The position numbers and the translations under genes are program-made. This document shows positions 39,101-49,400 of a stretch of 64,000 bases of DNA, piece after piece (the stretch's first letter is position 1; each line of letters opens with the position of its first letter). The notes beneath the pieces are model-generated. The model saw nothing but the letters and a program-made list of their open reading frames with translations. It ran no database searches and was not told where the DNA came from. Origin of the DNA: Anas platyrhynchos (Eukaryota; Chordata; Aves; Anseriformes; Anatidae); contig NC_092594.1 in NCBI RefSeq assembly GCF_047663525.1, forward strand, positions 33,093,001 through 33,157,000, in the 5' to 3' direction.

Positions 39101-42100
39101 TCCCCAGTCCTGGTCCCCAGTCCTGGTCCCCAGTCCTGGTCCCCAGTCCTGGTCCCCAGTCCTGGTCCCCAGTCCTGGTCCCCAGTCCTGGTCCCCAGTC
39201 CTGGTCCCCAGTCCTGGTCCCCAGTCCTGGTCCCCAGTCCTGGTCCCCAGTCCTGGTCCCCAGTCCTGGTCCCCAGTCCTGGTCCCCAGTCCTGGTCCCC
39301 AGTCCTGGTCCCCAGTCCTGGTCCCCAGTCCTGGTCCCCAGTCCTGGTCCCCAGTCCTGGTCCCCAGTCCTGGTCCCCAGTCCTGGTCCCCAGTCCTGGT
39401 CCCCAGTCCTGGTCCCCAGTCCTGGTCCCCAGTCCTGGTCCCCAGTCCTGGTCCCCAGTCCTGGTCCCCAGTCCTGGTCCCCAGTCCTGGTCCCCAGTCC
39501 TGGTCCCCAGTCCTGGTCCCCAGTCCTGGTCCCCAGTCCTGGTCCCCAGTCCTGGTCCCCAGTCCTGGTCCCCAGTCCTGGTCCCCAGTCCTGGTCCCCA
39601 GTCCTGGTCCCCAGTCCTGGTCCCCAGTCCTGGTCCCCAGTCCTGGTCCCCAGTCCTGGTCCCCAGTCCTGGTCCCCAGTCCTGGTCCCCAGTCCTGGTC
39701 CCCAGTCCTGGTCCCCAGTCCTGGTCCCCAGTCCTGGTCCCCAGTCCTGGTCCCCAGTCCTGGTCCCCAGTCCTGGTCCCCAGTCCTGGTCCCCAGTCCT
39801 GGTCCCCAGTCCTGGTCCCCAGTCCTGGTCCCCAGTCCTGGTCCCCAGTCCTGGTCCCCAGTCCTGGTCCCCAGTCCTGGTCCCCAGTCCTGGTCCCCAG
39901 TCCTGGTCCCCAGTCCTGGTCCCCAGTCCTGGTCCCCAGTCCTGGTCCCCAGTCCTGGTCCCCAGTCCTGGTCCCCAGTCCTGGTCCCCAGTCCTGGTCC
40001 CCAGTCCTGGTCCCCAGTCCTGGTCCCCAGTCCTGGTCCCCAGTCCTGGTCCCCAGTCCTGGTCCCCAGTCCTGGTCCCCAGTCCTGGTCCCCAGTCCTG
40101 GTCCCCAGTCCTGGTCCCCAGTCCTGGTCCCCAGTCCTGGTCCCCAGTCCTGGTCCCCAGTCCTGGTCCCCAGTCCTGGTCCCCAGTCCTGGTCCCCAGT
40201 CCTGGTCCCCAGTCCTGGTCCCCAGTCCTGGTCCCCAGTCCTGGTCCCCAGTCCTGGTCCCCAGTCCTGGTCCCCAGTCCTGGTCCCCAGTCCTGGTCCC
40301 CAGTCCTGGTCCCCAGTCCTGGTCCCCAGTCCTGGTCCCCAGTCCTGGTCCCCAGTCCTGGTCCCCAGTCCTGGTCCCCAGTCCTGGTCCCCAGTCCTGG
40401 TCCCCAGTCCTGGTCCCCAGTCCTGGTCCCCAGTCCTGGTCCCCAGTCCTGGTCCCCAGTCCTGGTCCCCAGTCCTGGTCCCCAGTCCTGGTCCCCAGTC
40501 CTGGTCCCCAGTCCTGGTCCCCAGTCCTGGTCCCCAGTCCTGGTCCCCAGTCCTGGTCCCCAGTCCTGGTCCCCAGTCCTGGTCCCCAGTCCTGGTCCCC
40601 AGTCCTGGTCCCCAGTCCTGGTCCCCAGTCCTGGTCCCCAGTCCTGGTCCCCAGTCCTGGTCCCCAGTCCTGGTCCCCAGTCCTGGTCCCCAGTCCTGGT
40701 CCCCAGTCCTGGTCCCCAGTCCTGGTCCCCAGTCCTGGTCCCCAGTCCTGGTCCCCAGTCCTGGTCCCCAGTCCTGGTCCCCAGTCCTGGTCCCCAGTCC
40801 TGGTCCCCAGTCCTGGTCCCCAGTCCTGGTCCCCAGTCCTGGTCCCCAGTCCTGGTCCCCAGTCCTGGTCCCCAGTCCTGGTCCCCAGTCCTGGTCCCCA
40901 GTCCTGGTCCCCAGTCCTGGTCCCCAGTCCTGGTCCCCAGTCCTGGTCCCCAGTCCTGGTCCCCAGTCCTGGTCCCCAGTCCTGGTCCCCAGTCCTGGTC
41001 CCCAGTCCTGGTCCCCAGTCCTGGTCCCCAGTCCTGGTCCCCAGTCCTGGTCCCCAGTCCTGGTCCCCAGTCCTGGTCCCCAGTCCTGGTCCCCAGTCCT
41101 GGTCCCCAGTCCTGGTCCCCAGTCCTGGTCCCCAGTCCTGGTCCCCAGTCCTGGTCCCCAGTCCTGGTCCCCAGTCCTGGTCCCCAGTCCTGGTCCCCAG
41201 TCCTGGTCCCCAGTCCTGGTCCCCAGTCCTGGTCCCCAGTCCTGGTCCCCAGTCCTGGTCCCCAGTCCTGGTCCCCAGTCCTGGTCCCCAGTCCTGGTCC
41301 CCAGTCCTGGTCCCCAGTCCTGGTCCCCAGTCCTGGTCCCCAGTCCTGGTCCCCAGTCCTGGTCCCCAGTCCTGGTCCCCAGTCCTGGTCCCCAGTCCTG
41401 GTCCCCAGTCCTGGTCCCCAGTCCTGGTCCCCAGTCCTGGTCCCCAGTCCTGGTCCCCAGTCCTGGTCCCCAGTCCTGGTCCCCAGTCCTGGTCCCCAGT
41501 CCTGGTCCCCAGTCCTGGTCCCCAGTCCTGGTCCCCAGTCCTGGTCCCCAGTCCTGGTCCCCAGTCCTGGTCCCCAGTCCTGGTCCCCAGTCCTGGTCCC
41601 CAGTCCTGGTCCCCAGTCCTGGTCCCCAGTCCTGGTCCCCAGTCCTGGTCCCCAGTCCTGGTCCCCAGTCCTGGTCCCCAGTCCTGGTCCCCAGTCCTGG
41701 TCCCCAGTCCTGGTCCCCAGTCCTGGTCCCCAGTCCTGGTCCCCAGTCCTGGTCCCCAGTCCTGGTCCCCAGTCCTGGTCCCCAGTCCTGGTCCCCAGTC
41801 CTGGTCCCCAGTCCTGGTCCCCAGTCCTGGTCCCCAGTCCTGGTCCCCAGTCCTGGTCCCCAGTCCTGGTCCCCAGTCCTGGTCCCCAGTCCTGGTCCCC
41901 AGTCCTGGTCCCCAGTCCTGGTCCCCAGTCCTGGTCCCCAGTCCTGGTCCCCAGTCCTGGTCCCCAGTCCTGGTCCCCAGTCCTGGTCCCCAGTCCTGGT
42001 CCCCAGTCCTGGTCCCCAGTCCTGGTCCCCAGTCCTGGTCCCCAGTCCTGGTCCCCAGTCCTGGTCCCCAGTCCTGGTCCCCAGTCCTGGTCCCCAGTCC

Positions 42101-44733
42101 TGGTCCCCAGTCCTGGTCCCCAGTCCTGGTCCCCAGTCCTGGTCCCCAGTCCTGGTCCCCAGTCCTGGTCCCCAGTCCTGGTCCCCAGTCCTGGTCCCCA
42201 GTCCTGGTCCCCAGTCCTGGTCCCCAGTCCTGGTCCCCAGTCCTGGTCCCCAGTCCTGGTCCCCAGTCCTGGTCCCCAGTCCTGGTCCCCAGTCCTGGTC
42301 CCCAGTCCTGGTCCCCAGTCCTGGTCCCCAGTCCTGGTCCCCAGTCCTGGTCCCCAGTCCTGGTCCCCAGTCCTGGTCCCCAGTCCTGGTCCCCAGTCCT
42401 GGTCCCCAGTCCTGGTCCCCAGTCCTGGTCCCCAGTCCTGGTCCCCAGTCCTGGTCCCCAGTCCTGGTCCCCAGTCCTGGTCCCCAGTCCTGGTCCCCAG
42501 TCCTGGTCCCCAGTCCTGGTCCCCAGTCCTGGTCCCCAGTCCTGGTCCCCAGTCCTGGTCCCCAGTCCTGGTCCCCAGTCCTGGTCCCCAGTCCTGGTCC
42601 CCAGTCCTGGTCCCCAGTCCTGGTCCCCAGTCCTGGTCCCCAGTCCTGGTCCCCAGTCCTGGTCCCCAGTCCTGGTCCCCAGTCCTGGTCCCCAGTCCTG
42701 GTCCCCAGTCCTGGTCCCCAGTCCTGGTCCCCAGTCCTGGTCCCCAGTCCTGGTCCCCAGTCCTGGTCCCCAGTCCTGGTCCCCAGTCCTGGTCCCCAGT
42801 CCTGGTCCCCAGTCCTGGTCCCCAGTCCTGGTCCCCAGTCCTGGTCCCCAGTCCTGGTCCCCAGTCCTGGTCCCCAGTCCTGGTCCCCAGTCCTGGTCCC
42901 CAGTCCTGGTCCCCAGTCCTGGTCCCCAGTCCTGGTCCCCAGTCCTGGTCCCCAGTCCTGGTCCCCAGTCCTGGTCCCCAGTCCTGGTCCCCAGTCCTGG
43001 TCCCCAGTCCTGGTCCCCAGTCCTGGTCCCCAGTCCTGGTCCCCAGTCCTGGTCCCCAGTCCTGGTCCCCAGTCCTGGTCCCCAGTCCTGGTCCCCAGTC
43101 CTGGTCCCCAGTCCTGGTCCCCAGTCCTGGTCCCCAGTCCTGGTCCCCAGTCCTGGTCCCCAGTCCTGGTCCCCAGTCCTGGTCCCCAGTCCTGGTCCCC
43201 AGTCCTGGTCCCCAGTCCTGGTCCCCAGTCCTGGTCCCCAGTCCTGGTCCCCAGTCCTGGTCCCCAGTCCTGGTCCCCAGTCCTGGTCCCCAGTCCTGGT
43301 CCCCAGTCCTGGTCCCCAGTCCTGGTCCCCAGTCCTGGTCCCCAGTCCTGGTCCCCAGTCCTGGTCCCCAGTCCTGGTCCCCAGTCCTGGTCCCCAGTCC
43401 TGGTCCCCAGTCCTGGTCCCCAGTCCTGGTCCCCAGTCCTGGTCCCCAGTCCTGGTCCCCAGTCCTGGTCCCCAGTCCTGGTCCCCAGTCCTGGTCCCCA
43501 GTCCTGGTCCCCAGTCCTGGTCCCCAGTCCTGGTCCCCAGTCCTGGTCCCCAGTCCTGGTCCCCAGTCCTGGTCCCCAGTCCTGGTCCCCAGTCCTGGTC
43601 CCCAGTCCTGGTCCCCAGTCCTGGTCCCCAGTCCTGGTCCCCAGTCCTGGTCCCCAGTCCTGGTCCCCAGTCCTGGTCCCCAGTCCTGGTCCCCAGTCCT
43701 GGTCCCCAGTCCTGGTCCCCAGTCCTGGTCCCCAGTCCTGGTCCCCAGTCCTGGTCCCCAGTCCTGGTCCCCAGTCCTGGTCCCCAGTCCTGGTCCCCAG
43801 TCCTGGTCCCCAGTCCTGGTCCCCAGTCCTGGTCCCCAGTCCTGGTCCCCAGTCCTGGTCCCCAGTCCTGGTCCCCAGTCCTGGTCCCCAGTCCTGGTCC
43901 CCAGTCCTGGTCCCCAGTCCTGGTCCCCAGTCCTGGTCCCCAGTCCTGGTCCCCAGTCCTGGTCCCCAGTCCTGGTCCCCAGTCCTGGTCCCCAGTCCTG
44001 GTCCCCAGTCCTGGTCCCCAGTCCTGGTCCCCAGTCCTGGTCCCCAGTCCTGGTCCCCAGTCCTGGTCCCCAGTCCTGGTCCCCAGTCCTGGTCCCCAGT
44101 CCTGGTCCCCAGTCCTGGTCCCCAGTCCTGGTCCCCAGTCCTGGTCCCCAGTCCTGGTCCCCAGTCCTGGTCCCCAGTCCTGGTCCCCAGTCCTGGTCCC
44201 CAGTCCTGGTCCCCAGTCCTGGTCCCCAGTCCTGGTCCCCAGTCCTGGTCCCCAGTCCTGGTCCCCAGTCCTGGTCCCCAGTCCTGGTCCCCAGTCCTGG
44301 TCCCCAGTCCTGGTCCCCAGTCCTGGTCCCCAGTCCTGGTCCCCAGTCCTGGTCCCCAGTCCTGGTCCCCAGTCCTGGTCCCCAGTCCTGGTCCCCAGTC
44401 CTGGTCCCCAGTCCTGGTCCCCAGTCCTGGTCCCCAGTCCTGGTCCCCAGTCCTGGTCCCCAGTCCTGGTCCCCAGTCCTGGTCCCCAGTCCTGGTCCCC
44501 AGTCCTGGTCCCCAGTCCTGGTCCCCAGTCCTGGTCCCCAGTCCTGGTCCCCAGTCCTGGTCCCCAGTCCTGGTCCCCAGTCCTGGTCCCCAGTCCTGGT
44601 CCCCAGTCCTGGTCCCCAGTCCTGGTCCCCAGTCCTGGTCCCCAGTCCTGGTCCCCAGTCCTGGTCCCCAGTCCTGGTCCCCAGTCCTGGTCCCCAGTCC
44701 TGGTCCCCAGTCCTGGTCCCCAGTCCTGGTCCC
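33176..44733. repeat. 11.56-kb homogeneous satellite of a 13-bp unit (about 889 copies)
   Basis: The unit is CAGTCCTGGTCCC (plus strand; GGGACCAGGACTG minus), 69% GC, with no CpG, and each junction creates CCCC. The span of 11,558 bases equals 889 units plus one base. Comparing lines 780 bases apart (60 units) shows the same phase from end to end, and the translated frame is invariant, so no substitution or indel was seen. One complete AvaII-type GGTCC occurs per unit. Because 13 is not a multiple of 3, the frame cycles every 39 bases without a stop, which creates 3,800-codon ORFs on both strands. These are not genes. It resembles no avian satellite that I can name. Confidence 0.98.
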
Positions 44734-45200
44734 GTCCCTTTTTACTCACAAGCTCTCCACCTCTCCATCACCCTCCCCCAGGTGGAGCTGGGTACACTCT
44801 AATTGCTCCCTCACATAAGGGTAATCCCACCCCCTCTTTTCCCCAGCCTGTCTCTCCTAAAGAGGATTTAGCTCTCCATGATTGTGTTCCAGTCATGTGA
44901 GCTGTCCCACCACGTCTCAGTGATCGCAACGAGATCGTGGCCCCGCGTCCGAATGCAGACCTTGAGCTCATCCTGTTTATTTCCCACGCTTCGTGCACAA
45001 GCACTTTAGGGAAGCAGCAGGTACAGTTACCCCGGGAGGATGCAAGAAGAAGATACTGGACGGGGGATTGGGAATGCTACCTTCTCTGAGGAGCCCTCAG
45101 GCAATCCTATGGGAGAGCTCAGAAGTTTTTCCCTGTCTTCAACAGTGACAGCGGTGTGAAATGTGTTCATCTGATCCATGGCAGTATGGAACAATGCTAG
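44734..45200 (-). mobile_element. CR1 LINE fragment (start of ORF2, endonuclease region)
   Basis: On the minus strand the sequence reads, with stops, CARSVGNKQDELKVCIR, GHDLVAITETWWDSSHDW, ILFRRDRLGKRGGG and QLECTQLHLGE...VESL. This is the N-terminal endonuclease part of CR1 ORF2. Upstream of it MDQMN...VTVEDREKLLSSPIGLPEG, SSEKVAFPIP matches the usual CR1 leader. Internal stops (for example after NTIMES and after LPG) show that it is dead. The right boundary is approximate. The left boundary is the satellite, where CR1 sequence ends a few codons after VESL. Confidence 0.88.
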
Positions 45201-45239
45201 GGCTGCATGGTATGATGAATGTGACCTTCTGTCCTACAG

Positions 45240-45877
45240 ACCCTTCTATAAGTAGAAGTCTAAGAAAAACAGAGTGGTTAATGTACATGTATGTAGTTCT
45301 TGTACCTTGCAAAGGAATGTTTTAGCAATTCGTGTCAATAGAGAGCTTGAAGGGAAATGTATTTGTAGGCTTTTACTTGAAGTCTCTGATATCTGGGGGG
45401 GTTCAGAATAGCTGCTAACTATTATGACTATTGCATGGGACACTATGCAAGTCTCTGGTATCTGGCCAGAAGACTAAGGAGATGGGGAAAGCTGAAGAAT
45501 GACTAAAAGACAAAGTTTGCAGGGGATGCTGCACAAGTCTCTTACAGCCAAGCTGGACAAAGGAGAAGGACCAGAGGGAGGAAGACTATGAGCCTTCCAC
45601 ATGAGAGACCCACAGAGGGACCACCGGAGACTGTTACGCATGCTCCAGTAGGAGGGTTTGGATTCTGGAAACTAATTATAATAACCCTGTTTTTTTAGAA
45701 GTAGTAATGAATATGTATTAGTCTAGGAGCATAAAAATCAGCTGCTTGATGTAACTGGTGTGCGTCCTGGTGGAGCAGAGACTCCTGGTGCACCCAACGC
45801 TGTTTGCTTATCTCTATTCTTTTAATAAATCCTATTTTTTATTTAATCCTAATTTGAATCCTGAGCTATTTCTAACA
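45240..45877 (+). mobile_element. Solo LTR of an ERVL-like endogenous retrovirus
   Basis: A TATA-like CATAAAAAT at 45,730-45,738, a short R region with AATAAA at 45,824-45,829, then a U5-like stretch ending TTTCTAACA at 45,877 give the U3-R-U5 order. The block GCTTATCTCTATTC-TTTTAATAAATCCT is typical of avian ERVL LTR ends. No primer-binding site or gag/pol follows, so it is solo. The left boundary is uncertain, since no matching target-site duplication was identified. Confidence 0.6.
45730..45829 (+). promoter_or_regulatory. LTR core promoter and polyadenylation signal
   Basis: TATA-like element at 45,730 and AATAAA at 45,824, about 95 bases apart, as expected for a short R. The LTR faces the CLCA exons, whose first acceptor is 350 bases past the LTR end. 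Confidence 0.45.
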
Positions 45878-46228
45878 TGGTCTTTAACAGCAGCATTGCT
45901 TTTGAGCTGGGAAAGTGGCAATATACTACATAGCTATATGTTTCTGGAATTCCATCCAGCAGAAATTTAACATGAAAAGAAGGCCATTGGGCCTAATTTT
46001 TCTGTCATTTCTGTGATTCCATGGAACTGTCACTAAATTTTGCTGTTTTGTGTTTGAGGGGGAGAATAAAGTCCCCATTTATTATAAAAGAATAATATTG
46101 GTGTGTGTTTTCAATTCTTTTCAAGTCTATCAGGTCTGATATTTAAAGTAGTCTGAATAAAAATAAGTCCTTCTTTGACAGAATATATGTGATTTTCAAA
46201 ACTGACAGAATAATTTTGGTTTTGATAG
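45878..46228. other. Short gap between the LTR and the first CLCA exon
   Basis: About 350 AT-rich bases. It ends in a pyrimidine-rich TTTTGGTTTTGATAG acceptor. No further CLCA exon is present. Confidence 0.6.
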
Positions 46229-46453
46229 ATCGAAAGTGCTAGTGAAAGTATTGGAGGGTACAAACAACTCAGGAGGGCAGTGACTATTGATAGCACCGTG
46301 GGAAGAGAAACCTTCTTTGTAGCCACTTGGCAAGCTGTTGAACCACCTGAGATCAATCTGGTTGATCCCAATCGGAAAAGCTACACCAGCAAGGACTTTG
46401 TCTCTGATTTGGTTTTCCATGTAGCACGTCTCCAGATTCCAGGAATTGCAGAG
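46229..46453 (+). CDS. CLCA-like exon a
   Basis: Seventy-five codons, IESASESIGGYKQLRRAV then TIDSTVGRETFFVATWQ, ending VARLQIPGIAE before GTACAA. The acceptor GATAG lies where other CLCA genes have an exon border, so an upstream exon is expected. There is no in-frame ATG in this exon. Confidence 0.9.
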
Positions 46454-49400
46454 GTACAACTTACGGTCTTTTTTTGCCTTTTAACAATTTTGTTTTTTAA
46501 CATCCTGACTCTACATTGCCTAGATTCTAATAAAGTTATGTTAAGGAAAATCATTTAATAGCGTGAGACAGAATGGGTCTGCTACACTATGTTAGTATGA
46601 CTGCTGTTGCGTGCCAAACAGAAGTATCTGCTGTGTTCAAGAGTGCTATCTGAAGGTGCGTTTTTTTTATTACTTCACACTTGGTTTACAACTTAACTAC
46701 AAGTTTCTGAGAACTATCAGAAACCGAGCCAGTAGGTGAATCTTCTGTCTTGTTACTATTCTAAGTAGTAGATAGCATTACAAGTGTGTGGTTTTTCTTT
46801 TTAACTTAATTCATTTAAAATTACTCCATTGTTCATAGAAACATATTCCCATCATTAAAATTCTGAAAACTTTTTTTTTCCCCATAAAAATTTATCCTTA
46901 ATTTCTTAAATAGTCCACAGACGCTAAGAAACTAAATCAAATCTGATGCTTGTGGTCTCACATGGAATAGTTGCCAAACAATTGGCAAAAGACAGAGGAC
47001 AGCTGGAAAACACTTCTTCATTCTGAGTTGCATTTATGAGTGTTCCCAGTGACAGAAACAAAGCTACTTGAAGGATGTTACTTAGTCTAAGGAGGCTGCC
47101 AGAATTTAAATAAGCATAAATTAAATTATCCAAAAGTGAATTATTTTATTTGAAAATATTTGATCGTCGTTTTTTCAGACAGGGGAGTGGACATACACAC
47201 TGACAAATGTTCACCTGGCTCCTCAAGTTCTAACAATGACAGTAACTTCTCGAGCAGCAAACTCTACTATACCTCCTGTGGCTGTAAAAACACGTATGAG
47301 TAAAGATATAAATTACTATCCCAGTGCAATGGTTGTCTATGTACAGGTGAGTCACGGCTTTTCCCCTGTTCTTGGAGCAAGCGTGACTGCTGTCATCAGT
47401 CCAGAGAACGGAGATCCCATTTCCTTGGAACTTCTGGACAATGGAGCAGGTAAAAAGACTCTAGGAATATAAATTCAAAAATATCTAGAAAATGAAATTA
47501 TAGGGCTCCCCTAAATGCTACCTTCACTGAATACTGTATGATACAATGCACTGAGACTGAGTTTCCAAGGTTCTGTGGTAACACACAAGAGTGCAACAGT
47601 TGGTGCTGTTTCTAGATGCACTTTGATTCAGAAAAGGATTTATGTGCATAAATAAAATACATAGACATGTTCCAGTAATCAGAATTGTGTTGTGTGCTGG
47701 AGCTACCAGTTGTCATTCAAGCTGATCAAAATAAATGATGTTCAGCACATTGGAAGATGAGGTCTTCAAAGAGCAGTAACTTAAACAGCTGTTAGCAGAG
47801 TGAAGTATGACCACTTACAGGCAGAAATTGCAGGCCCTATGCTTTACTCCCTCTTACAGTTGCCAAGCAAAGGTGTAAATATCCAAAGGAGTTTGGATTT
47901 AGTAATATTTTAACTTATGCATTTGCTTTGCAGAAATTATTCTGGTTACTTCAGCATGCTGCAAGGCAACATCTTACATGCAGTCCATCATATTGGTAGA
48001 AAGGATAGTTATGAAGAGTAGAGTAGTAGAGTAGGTAGTTACAAAATCACTTTGGTAACTTTTGGAGCTACTTCAATAAAGTGTTTTTTCTATATTAAAG
48101 TTCACAACTGAAAACAATCAGAAGTAGTAACGAATACTCTCTGGTTTGTGCCACCATAGGAGTAAGTCCATAAATGAGAAGTGTGTTTCAGGAATGTACA
48201 CTGAGGACTTTGGAGGTGAAGGTCCACCCACCCCATTTTCCCCGAATTCCTGGGCGGTTTCCCAGATCTCAGCTCAGGGGCCAAAGTGTAACAACTTATG
48301 AAATAATAGATGATTTTCCTGTTAGCTCTTCCTTCAGTTAACATGCCATACAAAGAGGTATCTTAGCTTCAGATCATGATCTTCTTTAAGTTTTAACATA
48401 CAACCAAATGCAGAGGATCTGCACAGGTTGCACATCAGAGGAGAATTTACCTATTATTCTTACATTCTAGTTTCTGTATGTGAATCTAGAAAGCATAAAT
48501 AATCACATCCATTTTTGTTTGATGTTAATTTATGTCATTTTTCTGTCTAGGTTCTGACATTGTTAAGAATGATGGCATATATTCCAAGTACTTGTTTTCT
48601 TTCCCTGGGAATGGCAGATACAGCCTGAAAGCTCATGTCCAAGCTAACAGGACTATTGTGCCACAAACTGCAAAGCTGTGGAGTCATGCCATGTATATAC
48701 CAGGTTATGTAGAAAATGGTAAGGTAAAGCAATGAAGAGAAAATGATATAGCTATCTATTCCAACACCTGAATGCATCACATCCCTTCACAAATACTAGG
48801 AGGAGACATTAGAACAACAACAGCCCAGCTAGGAGATGTTCAGTTACGAAGGCATTAACACCAAAAGAGTCTCTATACCCCAGAATATTGAAAGTATACC
48901 ACAAACAACTATAATGGGGCAGTAGCTATGTAGTACAGATAGACAGGATTTGTGTTTTGTTTGGAAAAGACTAACAATAAGTTTATTAAGTAATAATGAC
49001 TATTATTACTTATATTCAGTCATCCTAAATTAAGAACTGTTACAATATTAGGATATTAAACTCTCCTGTAATTATTTTATAACAAGCAACAGTTACTGTA
49101 ATTTCATATTAGCTTTCTTAGTAATTAACACTCTTGAAACTGTAAAGAAACAGATACTACACTAGAAATGACTGTACATAATTGAGGTTTATAGATTTTT
49201 CAGATTTAAAACAGTATAAATGAGGTGATGTTCAGGTCACCTGCAGAGTACAATAATATGCAAGAAGTTAAGATTGATGAGCATTTTTTAATGCTGTAGG
49301 TAAACTCAAGATGAACCCATCAAGACCCCCAGCTATTAAAAGTGATATTCAAGTCAGAAGAGGAGGTTTCCATAGAACAGCTGTGGGAGAATCCTTCATA

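Noticed and set aside
33176..44733. CRISPR-like regular array
   Set aside because: No spacers: units are directly contiguous and identical, and the DNA is vertebrate.
33157..44802. 3,800-codon ORFs on both strands read as giant proline- or glycine-rich proteins
   Set aside because: They are the arithmetic result of a stop-free 13-bp tandem repeat; no promoter, splice or family evidence, and both strands are equally open.
45878..46228. Full-length provirus downstream of the LTR
   Set aside because: No primer-binding site or gag/pol frame; CLCA exons begin 350 bases later.
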